Positions 17,127 to 27,109 of a stretch of DNA of 64,000 nucleotides are shown piece by piece. The stretch comes from Pseudovibrio sp. Tun.PSC04-5.I4. Its GTDB lineage: Bacteria; Pseudomonadota; Alphaproteobacteria; Rhizobiales; Stappiaceae. The notes beneath the pieces are model-generated. The model was not told the origin of the DNA. It saw only the letters and a list, made by a program, of their open reading frames with translations, and did not search any database. The DNA lies in NCBI RefSeq assembly GCF_900104145.1, contig NZ_FNLB01000001.1, forward strand, positions 558,001 through 622,000. The letters run 5' to 3'. Both the position numbers and the translations under genes were made by a program. Position 1 is the first letter of the stretch; the number at the start of each line of letters is the position of its first letter.

Positions 17127-18365
17127 TTGGCATCCATCGCAACCAAGCTCCTGAGCGTTACCGCGCTTGTGGCTGTAAGCTGCACATTCGCTCAGGCCGG
17201 TGACCTGGAAGTTACACATTGGTGGACCTCTGCTGGGGAAGCCGCTGCTGTTGCTGAACTTGCAAATTCATTTGATGCAACCGGCAACAAATGGGTCGAC
17301 GGCGCGATTGCCGGATCCGGCAAAACAGCGCTGCCCATCATTGTTAGTCGTATCTTGGGCGGTGATCCGATGGGGGCCACTATGCTTAATCATGGTCGCC
17401 AGGCCGAGGAACTAATTCAGGCCGGGTTGATGATGGATTTGTCAGATATCGCTGACGCGGAAGGCTGGAAAGAAGCTGTCTATCCTCCCTCACTGCTGGA
17501 CGCCTGTACTTATGAGGGCAAGATCTATTGTGCGCCCGTGAATATCCATTCTTGGCAGTGGATGTGGCTTAGCAACAAAGCCTTTAAAGATGCTGGCGTT
17601 GCGGTGCCAAAAGATTGGAACGAGTTTGTTGCTGCTTCCCCAGAATTGATTGCCGCAGGCAAAATCCCTCTCGCCATGGGCCAGCAAGCGTGGCAACAAA
17701 ATGGTGCTTTTAATGTTCTGACTATTGGGATTGGTGGCATCGATCTTTGGAAAAAGATCAATATTGAGAAGGATGCCGAGGCTGCTGCCGGCCCTGAAAT
17801 GACAAAGGTTTTTGAGGCTGCCGCAGTTGCTCGTGACCTGTCCAAGGACTCTAAGGTCCAAGACTGGAACTCTGCAACTAATTTAGTCATTACCGGTAAA
17901 GCCGGTGCGCAGATCCTTGGTGACTGGGTGCAAGGTGAGTTCCAGATTGCCGGACAAACCGCTGGTGAAGACTATACCTGTCTGCCAGGCCTTGGGCTAA
18001 ATGAAATCCTTGATACCAATGGCGATGCTTTTTACTTCCCGGTCAACAAAGATCCAGAAGTCACTAAGGTCCAGAAAGAACTGGCCAAGTTGCTCCTCAG
18101 CAAAGAGACTCAGGTATCCTTCAACTTGAAAAAAGGCTCCCTCCCCGTGCGCGGTGATGTTGACCTTGGTACAGTCAATGACTGCATGAAGAAGGGCCTT
18201 GAAATTCTGGCTGCAGGCAAAACCCTGCCATCGGGTGACATGGTCTTGTCTACCGACACCAGTCAGGAATTGCAGGATCTGTTGACCGAGTTCTGGTCCG
18301 ATCCGTCCTACACGGCTAAAGAAGCACAAAAAGGCTATGCGGATATCATCGCCCGCGCAGACTGA
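17127..18365 (+). CDS. Sugar ABC transporter periplasmic binding protein (family 1)
   Basis: A 412-residue extracellular solute-binding protein. Translation most likely starts at a TTG, because GGGAGGA lies eight bases ahead and the only nearby ATG runs straight into a stop. A Sec signal peptide (residues 1-24, cleavage after FAQA) is followed by LEVTHWWTSAGE, the usual start of sugar-binding proteins of this class, with conserved WQWMW and GDWVQGEF segments. It captures an oligo- or monosaccharide for the two permeases and ATPase encoded downstream. A GC-rich hairpin follows the gene, consistent with higher expression of the binding protein. Confidence 0.9.
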   Translation: MASIATKLLSVTALVAVSCTFAQAGDLEVTHWWTSAGEAAAVAELANSFDATGNKWVDGAIAGSGKTALPIIVSRILGGDPMGATMLNHGRQAEELIQAGLMMDLSDIADAEGWKEAVYPPSLLDACTYEGKIYCAPVNIHSWQWMWLSNKAFKDAGVAVPKDWNEFVAASPELIAAGKIPLAMGQQAWQQNGAFNVLTIGIGGIDLWKKINIEKDAEAAAGPEMTKVFEAAAVARDLSKDSKVQDWNSATNLVITGKAGAQILGDWVQGEFQIAGQTAGEDYTCLPGLGLNEILDTNGDAFYFPVNKDPEVTKVQKELAKLLLSKETQVSFNLKKGSLPVRGDVDLGTVNDCMKKGLEILAAGKTLPSGDMVLSTDTSQELQDLLTEFWSDPSYTAKEAQKGYADIIARAD

Positions 18366-18390
18366 TTGTTGCTGCAAATGAATCCGGGGT

Positions 18391-18406
18391 CCGGCCACTA
18401 GGCCGG
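18391..18406 (+). other. Intercistronic hairpin after the sugar-binding protein gene
   Basis: CCGGCC and GGCCGG flank a four-base loop, followed by a pyrimidine stretch. Such hairpins between binding-protein and permease genes often stabilise the upstream mRNA or partly end transcription; that role is inferred here. Confidence 0.5.
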
Positions 18407-18457
18407 GTTCCCTTTCCTGGGAACATCACCTTCGTCGCCTATCTGCTGGAGACTTCC

Positions 18458-19384
18458 ATGTCTATCCCTCAAGCTCAGTCTGCCGCGTCGGCAGAGTCAG
18501 CTCGTGCACCCAATCGCCTGTTCAAAAATATGAGCGCCAAGATAGCCTCGATCCCTATGATCCTGACGGCCCTTGTTATTTTCGTTGGCTGCACCATCTG
18601 GACCATTGTCTACTCCTTCACCGACACCCGTCTGTTACCGCGACTGAATTTCGTTGGTTTTGACCAATATGAACGCCTGTGGAGTACCAGACGCTGGCTG
18701 GTTTCCATCGAGAATCTGGCAATTTACGGCATTGGTTCGCTCATCTTCACCTTCGTGATCAGCTTTGTCTTGGCTGCAATGCTGGATCGCAAGATCCGTT
18801 TTGAAGGGGCCTTCCGGTCCATCTTTCTCTACCCCTATGCGTTGAGCTTCATTGTTACTGGTCTCGTCTGGCAATGGATACTTAATCCTGATTTTGGTGT
18901 TCAGCATATTGTCCAGTCCATGGGCTGGGAAAGCTTCGCCTTTGATCCACTAAACAATCGCGATATCGTGATTTATGGGGTGCTGATTGCCGGCCTTTGG
19001 CAAGGTACGGGCCTGATTATGGTGATCATGCTGGCAGGTCTCAGGGGCATTGACGAAGATATCTGGAGAGCCTCCCGCGTAGATGGCATCCCGGCCTGGA
19101 AAACTTATGTCTTTATCATCATCCCCATGTTGCGCCCCGTTTTCGTAACGGCCCTCGTGTTGGTCGCAGCAGGCATTGTTAAGGTCTATGACCTTGTGGT
19201 CGCCCAGACATCGGGGGGCCCCGGCATCGCATCCGAAGTGCCCGCAAAATATGTCTATGACCGTATGTTTATGTCGCAAAATCTTGGCCAAGGCTTCGCA
19301 GCCTCTACCATGATGTTGGTGACCGTTGCCATCATCCTCATCCCTTGGGCCTATCTCGAATTCAGAGGTAAAAAACGTGGCTGA
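18458..19384 (+). CDS. Sugar ABC transporter permease (MalF type)
   Basis: A 308-residue inner-membrane protein with six hydrophobic segments. The EAA loop that contacts the ATPase is visible as EDIWRASRVDGIPAWKTYVFIIIP-like sequence near residues 205-228. It is followed without a gap by the second permease gene, which starts inside its last codons. Together they form the channel of the sugar importer. Confidence 0.9.
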   Translation: MSIPQAQSAASAESARAPNRLFKNMSAKIASIPMILTALVIFVGCTIWTIVYSFTDTRLLPRLNFVGFDQYERLWSTRRWLVSIENLAIYGIGSLIFTFVISFVLAAMLDRKIRFEGAFRSIFLYPYALSFIVTGLVWQWILNPDFGVQHIVQSMGWESFAFDPLNNRDIVIYGVLIAGLWQGTGLIMVIMLAGLRGIDEDIWRASRVDGIPAWKTYVFIIIPMLRPVFVTALVLVAAGIVKVYDLVVAQTSGGPGIASEVPAKYVYDRMFMSQNLGQGFAASTMMLVTVAIILIPWAYLEFRGKKRG

Positions 19385-20288
19385 TACAAGCTTGCATCTC
19401 GGTCTGGAAGACGGCCCCTCCGGGCCTAAGCCGACAAAGGTCATGACACCGCGCAATATCATGCTTTATGGCACTTTGATTGTTGTGGCGATTTATTATC
19501 TTTTACCGCTCTGGGTCATGGTCATGACGTCGCTCAAGGGTATGCCGGAAATACGTATGGGCAATATCTTCGCCCCACCGATGGAAATCACTTTCGAGCC
19601 TTGGGTCAAGGCTTGGTCGGAGGCGTGCACCGGCATCAATTGTGATGGTTTGTCCCGCGGTTTCTGGAACTCAGTCCAGATCCTGATACCGTCGGTCGTG
19701 CTTTCCATCACAATCGCCTCTGTCAATGGTTATGCGCTGGCCAACTGGAAGTTCAAGGGATCGGAAATGTTCTTCTCCATCCTGATTTTGGGAGCTTTTA
19801 TCCCCTATCAGATCATGATCTATCCATTGGTTATCCTTCTGCGCGAAATGGGTTTGATGAGCTCTCTTGCCGGTCTCGTACTGGTCCATACCATCTTCGG
19901 TATGCCGATCCTGACCCTTCTGTTCCGCAATTACTTTTCTGGTATCCCTGAGGAATTGTTCAAGGCCGCTCGCATTGATGGGGCTGGATTTTGGGGAATC
20001 TATTTCCGGGTCATGATGCCCATGTCCCTGCCCATCTTTGTGGTCGCCGTGATCATGCAGGTGACTGGTATCTGGAACGACTTCCTCTTCGGTGTCATCT
20101 ACACCAAGCCGGATATCTACCCCATGACGGTGCAGCTCAACAATATCGTCAACTCCGTCCAAGGGGTGAAGGAGTATAACGTCAATATGGCAGCGACGCT
20201 GCTGACTGGCCTTGTTCCTCTCACCATCTATCTTGTTTCCGGCAAATTGTTTGTCCGTGGCATCGCCTCCGGTGCGGTGAAAGGATAA
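19377..20288 (+). CDS. Sugar ABC transporter permease (MalG type)
   Basis: A 303-residue permease. I place the start at a GTG overlapping the end of the first permease gene by eight bases, with AGAGG upstream; an ATG 51 bases earlier is possible but lies deep in the neighbour. It has six membrane segments and the EAA loop EELFKAARIDGAGFWGIYFRVMMP (about 195-218, shown here as one run in the protein with conserved G and P). It pairs with the MalF-type subunit. Confidence 0.88.
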   Translation: MADTSLHLGLEDGPSGPKPTKVMTPRNIMLYGTLIVVAIYYLLPLWVMVMTSLKGMPEIRMGNIFAPPMEITFEPWVKAWSEACTGINCDGLSRGFWNSVQILIPSVVLSITIASVNGYALANWKFKGSEMFFSILILGAFIPYQIMIYPLVILLREMGLMSSLAGLVLVHTIFGMPILTLLFRNYFSGIPEELFKAARIDGAGFWGIYFRVMMPMSLPIFVVAVIMQVTGIWNDFLFGVIYTKPDIYPMTVQLNNIVNSVQGVKEYNVNMAATLLTGLVPLTIYLVSGKLFVRGIASGAVKG

Positions 20289-20291
20289 GTC

Positions 20292-21362
20292 ATGTATTCA
20301 GTTTCTGTACGTAATCTAGACCTTCAGTTCGACTCAGTCTCCGTGCTGAAAACCCTCGATCTGGATATTCACAAAGGCGAGTTTCTGGTTCTTCTGGGAG
20401 CATCCGGCTGTGGTAAGTCCACCTTACTCAATTGTATCGCAGGGCTGCTCGATATCACCGCTGGCCAGATCTTCATCAATAATCGCAATGTCACCTGGGA
20501 AGAGCCATCCGAGCGCGGCATCGGCATGGTGTTTCAGAACTACGCCCTCTATCCGCAAATGACGGTGGAGGGCAACCTTACCTTCAGCCTGAAAAACCAG
20601 GGAATGAAGAAGGAAGAGATAAAAGAGAGAGTGGACCGCGCCGCCAAGGTGCTGCAAATTGAACCATACCTCAAAAGAAAACCGAGCGCCCTTTCCGGTG
20701 GTCAGCGCCAGCGTGTGGCCATTGGCCGGGCTCTGGTCCGCGATGCGGATGTCTGCTTGTTTGATGAACCGTTGTCCAACCTTGATGCTAAACTGCGCGC
20801 TGATTTGCGCGTCGAGATCAAACGGCTCCATCTGAAATTGCAAAACACCATGATCTATGTGACCCATGATCAGGTGGAGGCGATGACACTGGCTGACCGC
20901 ATCGCCGTCATGAAAGACGGTGTCATTCAACAGCTATCCAGCCCCCATGAAATTTACAACAAACCGAGCAACAAGTTCGTTGCTGATTTCATTGGTTCAC
21001 CATCGATGAATTTCTTTGATGGTGAACTGGAGAACGGGCATTTCACCGTCAATGGGCAGAAACTGGACACAACACGCTATGACTTTGCCGATCAAAAAGA
21101 CGGAGCGGCGGTCTTCGGAGTGCGGCCTGAACATGTAGCAACGGGTCATGAACTGGAGGGTATGCCCATCCAAGCCGAAGTGACGGCTGCACTGGTTGAA
21201 CCCATGGGGTCAGACACCCTCGTCTGGACCAGTTTTGCCGGCAGTCCGCTGCGCTTCCGTATGGATGGTCAAGCCATTGTCAACAAAGGCGATGTGATCA
21301 GGATCGGTATCGATCCCAAAAGATCCTCCTTCTTTGCGAAGGATACGGAACAGAGGCTGTGA
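20292..21362 (+). CDS. Sugar ABC transporter ATP-binding protein (MalK/UgpC type)
   Basis: A 356-residue ATPase. Walker A is GASGCGKST (about 37-45), the Q-loop is VFQNYALYPQM, the signature is LSGGQRQRVAIGRAL and Walker B is CLFDEPLSNLDAKLR. The C-terminal part (about 240-356) is the TOBE/OB-fold regulatory domain of the MalK group. Three bases separate it from the upstream permease gene. It powers the sugar importer. Confidence 0.93.
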   Translation: MYSVSVRNLDLQFDSVSVLKTLDLDIHKGEFLVLLGASGCGKSTLLNCIAGLLDITAGQIFINNRNVTWEEPSERGIGMVFQNYALYPQMTVEGNLTFSLKNQGMKKEEIKERVDRAAKVLQIEPYLKRKPSALSGGQRQRVAIGRALVRDADVCLFDEPLSNLDAKLRADLRVEIKRLHLKLQNTMIYVTHDQVEAMTLADRIAVMKDGVIQQLSSPHEIYNKPSNKFVADFIGSPSMNFFDGELENGHFTVNGQKLDTTRYDFADQKDGAAVFGVRPEHVATGHELEGMPIQAEVTAALVEPMGSDTLVWTSFAGSPLRFRMDGQAIVNKGDVIRIGIDPKRSSFFAKDTEQRL

Positions 21363-21634
21363 CATTTCCAGCTCATGTCAGTGCTCTTAAGTTGTCCGGT
21401 CAATGGCCCGCTTCTGACGAGCACGGACATTACTCCTTTGCCATGTCCCTGCCGGGCGATGTCGTCTCGGGTCATTTTTCGGACAACGCCATTCTGCTGC
21501 TGCCCAATGAACCCGCAACCATCACCTTCACGCCGAATGACCCGAAGGCCAAAGCAAGCATTACGGTACGAGATCCCTATTCGGCGACCTGCATCCAAAA
21601 AATATCAGGGTGGGAGACCACCCCTTTCCAATAA
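21359..21634 (+). pseudogene. Internal-deletion scar of a GH2 beta-mannosidase, still an open frame
   Basis: A 91-residue frame starting with GTG overlapping the ATPase stop (GTGA). The first third (ALKLSGQW, then SLPGDVVS) resembles the very N-terminus of GH2 beta-mannosidases. The remainder (FSDNAILLLPNEPATITF) resembles their extreme C-terminal domain. The roughly 700 residues expected in between, including the catalytic barrel, are absent, yet the frame stays open across the junction. I read this as an in-frame internal deletion of a beta-mannosidase gene. It is not expected to be catalytic; it may still be translated and may keep coupling to the next gene. The alternative is an unrelated small protein. 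Confidence 0.6.
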
Positions 21635-21654
21635 TTTATTAAAAGGAACGCCAC

Positions 21655-24117
21655 ATGGCGGACAACCATCTCAAAGAACTCGTCGACCAGCTCACTTTGG
21701 AAGAGCAGGTTTCTCTGCTGTCTGGTCAGGATTTGTGGTCACTCAACGCTATTGAACGGCTTGATATCGGCTCATTGCGGGTGACGGATGGCCCGAATGG
21801 AGCAAGGGGCGCGAAAGGGTCCGGTGGCCTGTTAGAAGGAGCCCCTGCTGCCAGCTTCCCAGTGGGGATCTCAATAGGCGCTTCGTGGGATGTAGATCTA
21901 GCCGAGGAAATCGGCGCAGCACTGGCCGACGAGGTGATGACCAAAGGAGCTCACGTGCTTCTAGCCCCTACTGTCAATATTCATCGCTCGGTGACCAACG
22001 GCCGCAATTTCGAATGCCACTCAGAAGATGCCGAACTAACCGCTAAGCTTGCATGCGCCTATATCAAGGGACTGCAGGACAAGGGCATTTCCGCAACCAT
22101 CAAGCATTTTGCCGGCAATGAAAGCGAAATCGAACGCACGACCATGAGTTCGGAAGTTGATGAGCGGAGCCTGCGAGAAGTTTACTTGCGCCCCTTTGAG
22201 GACGCGGTCAAACTCGCAGATACTTGGGGTATTATGACCTCCTACAATCGGCTCAATGGCACCTTTACCTCCGAACATGACTGGCTGTTGGAAGATGTGC
22301 TGCGGGGTGATTGGGGCTATCAAGGCATCGTGATGTCGGACTGGTACGGCTCGCACTCAACCGCTGAGACAGTCAATGCAGGCCTTGACCTTGAAATGCC
22401 CGGTCCAACGCGGGATCGCGGCGACAAACTGGTGACCGCAGTTGAAGCTGGGGAGGTTTCCCGTGAGGTGGTGCGCAAGCGCGCGCTCACCATGTTGCGT
22501 CTGTTAGACAAGACAGGTGCCTTAAACTCTACCCGTCCCAAACAGGAATTATCGGTGGACGCGCCCGAGCACCGTGCCCTTATCCGCAAAGCCGGTAGTG
22601 CTGGTGCCGTGCTGCTGAAAAATGAAGGTGCCATACTTCCGCTCAAAGAAACCAATGGCAAGGTTGCAGTGATCGGGCCAAATGCCAAGATTGCGCAAAT
22701 TATGGGCGGCGGCTCGTCCCAGATCACGCCGCATTACCGCGTATCGCCATGGGATGGTCTTGCCTCCCGTTTGGGTGAAGAGCAGCTGATTTATGCGCAG
22801 GGTTGCACCAATCACCGCTTCGAGCCGCTCTGGACCTGCGATATCAAGGCGGACTATTTCAACAATCAGGATTTTGCCGGTGATCCGGTTCATACCGACG
22901 TCTTCTCCTCTGCGGAAGTGGTATGGGGTTTACCGATCGCTGAAGGCCATGTAACCGATCCGAACCGTTTTAGCGTGCGCATGTCCGGCACATTTAAAGC
23001 TGAAAAGTCCGGGTTGCATCAATTCGGCGTTAATTCCGCCGGTTATCTCAAACTCTTCGTCGATGATGAACTGGTTGTTGATGCCCATACCGATTGGGAG
23101 ATTGGCCATACCTTCTTCGAAGAAGGCTGTGATCCTGTAGTTGGTGAAAAAGCACTTGTCGCCGGACTGAGCTATGCGATCCGGCTCGAATTTGTCACGA
23201 ATGAGAATGCCAAACTGCTTTATGCCGCCTTCCGTGCCGGGATTGGTATTGGTTTGAGCGACAAGGATATTCTGGATGCCGTTCAAGCAGCCAGCGAAGC
23301 CGAAACGGCTTTGGTTTTTGTTGGCCGTTCCGGCGAATGGGACACAGAAGGCTCTGATCTTCAAGATATTACCCTGCCCGGTCGGCAAAATGAGCTGGTG
23401 AGCGCTGTCTTGAAAGCCAATCCACGCACAATCGTGGTGCTACAGACCGGCGGTCCGATTGAAATGCCATGGGTCAAGGATGCTCCGGCTATCCTACAGG
23501 CCTGGTATCCTGGCCAGGAATGCGGCAACGCAATTACTGACGTTTTATTTGGTGATACAGAGCCCGGCGGGCGCCTCTCCCAGACCTTCCCAGCCACATG
23601 GGTGGGTAATCCAACAGGTGGTAAAGGCGATGAAGTTTATCCCGGCAAAGATGGGAAAGTGCTCTATGAGGAAGGCGTCTTCATCGGCTATCGCCATTAT
23701 CTCAAAACAGGGATCAAGCCGCTGTTCCCGTTCGGCTTTGGTCTTTCCTACACCGACTTCGATCTCTCGGATATGAGCGTTGTTTCAAACGGAACCAAGG
23801 CGACCGCCTCTGTGACACTGACAAATACCGGCAAAAGAGCCGGGTCTACAGTTATCCAGCTTTATGTTGGTGATGTGCAAGCCTCTGTTGAGCGCCCAAT
23901 GCGCGAACTGAAAGCCTTTAAAAAGGTCAGCCTTGATGCAGGTGAAAGCCAGTGTATTGAGCTGACTCTGAGTGAAAGGGATTTCGCCTTCTTTGACACC
24001 GCAAACCGCCTCTGGCGCGTTGAACAAGGAGAATTCACCGTAGAAGTCGGTCTCTCATCGACAGATATCCGTTGCTGCGAGACCATCCAGATGGAAGCGA
24101 TGACAATGAAACCCTAA
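21655..24117 (+). CDS. Glycoside hydrolase family 3 beta-glycosidase with PA14 domain
   Basis: An 820-residue enzyme. The GH3 barrel covers about residues 1-290 with catalytic nucleophile D229 in VMSDWYGS; the second alpha/beta domain follows, interrupted by a PA14 domain (about 395-545), and a fibronectin-III-like domain ends the protein (about 700-810). This architecture is that of large GH3 beta-glucosidases/xylosidases. No signal peptide is seen, so it acts in the cytoplasm on sugars brought in by the ABC importer encoded upstream. It is the last gene of the LacI-controlled operon. Confidence 0.92.
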   Translation: MADNHLKELVDQLTLEEQVSLLSGQDLWSLNAIERLDIGSLRVTDGPNGARGAKGSGGLLEGAPAASFPVGISIGASWDVDLAEEIGAALADEVMTKGAHVLLAPTVNIHRSVTNGRNFECHSEDAELTAKLACAYIKGLQDKGISATIKHFAGNESEIERTTMSSEVDERSLREVYLRPFEDAVKLADTWGIMTSYNRLNGTFTSEHDWLLEDVLRGDWGYQGIVMSDWYGSHSTAETVNAGLDLEMPGPTRDRGDKLVTAVEAGEVSREVVRKRALTMLRLLDKTGALNSTRPKQELSVDAPEHRALIRKAGSAGAVLLKNEGAILPLKETNGKVAVIGPNAKIAQIMGGGSSQITPHYRVSPWDGLASRLGEEQLIYAQGCTNHRFEPLWTCDIKADYFNNQDFAGDPVHTDVFSSAEVVWGLPIAEGHVTDPNRFSVRMSGTFKAEKSGLHQFGVNSAGYLKLFVDDELVVDAHTDWEIGHTFFEEGCDPVVGEKALVAGLSYAIRLEFVTNENAKLLYAAFRAGIGIGLSDKDILDAVQAASEAETALVFVGRSGEWDTEGSDLQDITLPGRQNELVSAVLKANPRTIVVLQTGGPIEMPWVKDAPAILQAWYPGQECGNAITDVLFGDTEPGGRLSQTFPATWVGNPTGGKGDEVYPGKDGKVLYEEGVFIGYRHYLKTGIKPLFPFGFGLSYTDFDLSDMSVVSNGTKATASVTLTNTGKRAGSTVIQLYVGDVQASVERPMRELKAFKKVSLDAGESQCIELTLSERDFAFFDTANRLWRVEQGEFTVEVGLSSTDIRCCETIQMEAMTMKP

Positions 24118-24154
24118 GGTAACTTCCCATTTGCGACGGAGTTTTGGCGTAGAT

Positions 24155-24265
24155 TTATGCCGCCATTTTCAGTTTGGTGGCAGGCGTGATCCCACCGATT
24201 ACCCTGTTGGGGCGTTCGTTATTGTAAGTCCAGAGCCAATAGGCCCAAGGACCCAGTAACGGCAT
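24155..24265 (-). pseudogene. IS3-family transposase remnant (C-terminal end)
   Basis: The minus strand encodes YWLWTYNNERPNRVIGG followed by ITPATKLKMAA and a stop, matching the C-terminal YNxxRPNxxLGGxTP block of IS3-family OrfB transposases. Nothing upstream is recognisable, so only the last 30 or so codons survive. Confidence 0.7.
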
Positions 24266-24623
24266 CCCCTCAGCGGTTCATCCCCGTACGTTTTCATCTC
24301 TGTGTGTGCGGGGAACGGTTGCGTTGGGAAGTATTCCGATGGTTAAGACGGACTTAGTGGGGTCTGCTCCGGCAAGGGGCGAAATGATACTCTAAGGGGT
24401 TTGCCGATAACTTTTGACGGGTTGTGTTGCAAATAAAACTTGGTAACCCAGCGGTTGAGGGTCGCGTGATGAACTACAACACCGCATGCAAAATCACGTC
24501 TTTAGGGTAATGGGTGCCTTTGAAACTGATCAACTCACCAAACCGTAAATTCAGAGCGTGCCTGTTGCAAACGAAACGATCAAAGTTGGAAACCGACTAA
24601 ACTTTGCAGCACAACCCCTATTG
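24266..24623. other. Non-coding stretch after the IS3 remnant
   Basis: About 360 bases with no supported gene. They contain a single imperfect palindrome at 24274-24319 and no other structure I recognise. Probably degraded mobile-element DNA. Confidence 0.4.
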
Positions 24624-24660
24624 AATCAAAAGTGCCCGCAAAAAGCGGGCACTTTTGATT
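24624..24660. terminator. Strong bidirectional terminator hairpin
   Basis: A perfect 16-bp stem (24624-24639 with 24645-24660) with a five-adenine loop. The outer part of the stem is A/T rich on both sides (AATCAAAA and TTTTGATT), so it can provide a U-tract in either direction. It lies downstream of the AGCS symporter on the minus strand. Confidence 0.8.
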
Positions 24661-24707
24661 CAGTTTAAGGCCCAGCAACATGCCGGGCCTATTTCTTGTT
24701 CTCCGGT

Positions 24708-26084
24708 CTATTCAGCCGGGAGTTTTTCTACTTCTTCTTCTGGTTCATCATCTGATGAGAAGAAATCTTTGGTCAGTTTGATAACCACCGGACTGAGGAG
24801 TGCCAAGGCGATCAAGTTTGGTATCGCCATCATGGCGTTCAACGTATCAGCGAGCAACCAGATGAAGCCCAGATCAGCTGTAGCGCCGAAGTAAATCGCG
24901 ATGATCCACAAGACCCGGTAGGGTATAAGAGACTTACTGCCGAAGAAGAACCCGACACATTTCTCACCGTAAAAACTCCAACCAAGGATGGTTGTGAATG
25001 CGAAGATCGACAAAGTAATCGCGATGATATACCCACCAAATCCTGGCAAAGCAGTTTCAAAAGCGAGTGATGTCAAAGCTGCGCCGGATTGGCCGGAAGT
25101 CCATACTCCGGAAGAGACAATAGCAAGACCAGTGATACTACATACGATAATTGTATCGATGAATGTACCCAGCATCGCAATCAGACCCTGATTAACCGGG
25201 CTGTTTGTTTCTGCCGCCGCATGAGCGATTGGGGCAGACCCAAGGCCAGCTTCGTTAGAGAAGACGCCGCGAGCAACACCAAAGCGAATGGCAGCCCAAA
25301 CAGCAGCCCCAGCAAACCCGCCTTCAGCGGCAGATGGGGTAAACGCTTGTGAGAACACCGCTTGCACTGCACTACCGATTGAATCGATGTTGATGAGCAG
25401 AACCAAAAGACCGGCTGCAATGTATGCAACGGCCATAAACGGAACCAGCTTACCAGCGACAGCACCAATGCGTGAGATTCCTCCCAGAATAACGGCTGCC
25501 GTCAAAACCATGAGAACGATTGCGGTTGCTTCAACAGGCACATCAAAATTTTCTTTGATGACGTGAGCAACACCATTGGCCTGCACACCATTGCCGATAC
25601 CAAACGCAGCAACAGCACCAAACAATGCAAATGTTGGTGCCAGCCAGTACCACTTGGAGCTGAGTCCATTTTTGATGTAGTACATCGGGCCGCCAACAAA
25701 GTGGCCGGACTTGTCCTGCTCGCGGTATTTAACCGCACAAACAGCCTCGGCATATTTAGTCGCCATGCCAACAAGGGCAGTCATCCACATCCAGAACAAT
25801 GCACCAGGTCCACCCAGGAATACGGCTGTTGCCACACCTGCGATGTTACCGGTACCAATTGTTGCGGAGAGGGACGTCATAAGCGCATTGAAGGGGCTAA
25901 TGTGACCATTACCCTCGCCTTCGCGTCCGTTCCAAAGCAGGCGGAAACCAGTTGCCAGTTTCAAAATGGGCATAAACTTTAGCCCAACCTGCAGGGCAAA
26001 ACCAACTCCCAGAATAAGGACCAGCATAACTGGGCCCCATACAATAGAATTAACTTGTCCGACGATATCATTTAGTACGTCCAT
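24708..26084 (-). CDS. AGCS family sodium:alanine/glycine symporter
   Basis: A 458-residue membrane protein with about ten or eleven hydrophobic segments. The conserved LSATIGTGNIAGVATAV (about residues 73-89) and GPGALFWMWMTALVGMATKYAE segments are signatures of the AGCS family, which imports alanine, glycine or related amino acids with sodium. A strong GGGAGG site precedes the ATG. The last 25 residues are acidic. It is a single-gene unit bordered by IS debris on both sides. Confidence 0.92.
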   Translation of the reverse strand: MDVLNDIVGQVNSIVWGPVMLVLILGVGFALQVGLKFMPILKLATGFRLLWNGREGEGNGHISPFNALMTSLSATIGTGNIAGVATAVFLGGPGALFWMWMTALVGMATKYAEAVCAVKYREQDKSGHFVGGPMYYIKNGLSSKWYWLAPTFALFGAVAAFGIGNGVQANGVAHVIKENFDVPVEATAIVLMVLTAAVILGGISRIGAVAGKLVPFMAVAYIAAGLLVLLINIDSIGSAVQAVFSQAFTPSAAEGGFAGAAVWAAIRFGVARGVFSNEAGLGSAPIAHAAAETNSPVNQGLIAMLGTFIDTIIVCSITGLAIVSSGVWTSGQSGAALTSLAFETALPGFGGYIIAITLSIFAFTTILGWSFYGEKCVGFFFGSKSLIPYRVLWIIAIYFGATADLGFIWLLADTLNAMMAIPNLIALALLSPVVIKLTKDFFSSDDEPEEEVEKLPAE

Positions 26085-26820
26085 GGTTAGCCTCCCACCA
26101 TGATTTTTATTATAAGTTATCTTACATCGTCTACATGTATCGCGAATACATCTACAATATTACTATTTCAAAGAAATCATCACAATATCAATTAGTTATG
26201 TAAATTATAGGTGTTTTACCTAGGGTCATCACGGAAAGTTTTAGCGAATTTTTCCCGCTAAGATAGAGGTTTTGACTCCATGCAATCGCAATTTTTGGCA
26301 AAAGACGTGCCGCGCAGCAGTCTGTCTTGCGTATCCAATCGCACGACTAGGTAATCAACTGAAAAATGGGGCTTTTGCAAAGGGGAACAGGCAACTGGAA
26401 AATAACTTAGATTATTGAAAAGGTGAATACTTTGTAGATTTGTTCGCGGATGGATCTGGGGCATAGATGATGTCGCTCCCTCGCGTTTCTACAGCTAATT
26501 GCACCGAAACCCGCAGCACCTTCGCGAAAATCTGGGTTGCGGGAAATTAACCAAAATGCAGGGGAGGTTGAGGCGTTACGCGTAATCGAGCGCGGGCTTT
26601 ATCCTGACTGCGAGGGACCTGTGAGGCTGAGTTCATCATGCCCGTGTTGGGCTGGATGAAGGGCTTCATACCTAAAGCTTGCAGTATGCCATAGACAGCA
26701 GGAAACCATGAGTAGACAGGCGTTGTTGGGTGAAAGTATTTCCAGCATCTATATTTGTTGAAGTTCTCTTTTTCAAAGACCCTTTTCAAACCGCATAAGA
26801 ACAATGTCGATCATCGACCT
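26085..26820. other. Non-coding stretch upstream of the AGCS symporter
   Basis: About 740 bases without a supported gene. The first 200 bases are AT-rich and must contain the symporter promoter on the minus strand. The rest shows only short broken frames that I do not recognise; given what follows it is probably decayed mobile-element DNA. Confidence 0.45.
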
Positions 26821-26928
26821 AAATTTCCGCAGGTTAAGTTTGGCGTGATTAACTGGCCAAAGTATTACGTTAGCTTAGGCCGCCGTGGGAACATCGCTGT
26901 GTGGAACCATGATGACGTTGCAAGTTAA
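26821..26928 (+). pseudogene. IS5-like transposase remnant (N-terminal end)
   Basis: A 35-codon frame with VINWPKYYVSLGRRGNIAVW followed by NHDDVA then a stop. The NWxxYxxxLxRRGxxxxW pattern is that of the N-terminus of IS5-type transposases. Downstream sequence (LTWFSLNEYF) continues in decayed form. It is not from the same copy as the C-terminal IS5 fragment near 15.4 kb, as far as can be judged. Confidence 0.65.
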
Positions 26929-27109
26929 TGGCCCGCTCAGCGCCATCTTACTTGGTTTAGTTTGAATGAGTATTTTCTTCTTCAGTTTTTGCTAAGGAGG
27001 CAAGTCAGCATGGGAAGAAGAGCACTCAACTGCGCCGGAGCTGCTGCCTCCCACATCTAACAGGACACCAAATCCGGCCCACGGCAAACACCGGATACAT
27101 AACGATGAG

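Noticed and set aside
24274..24319. A segment like a type I-E CRISPR repeat (GGTTCATCCCCG... GTGCGGGGAAC)
   Set aside because: It occurs once, is interrupted and has no spacers or cas genes nearby.
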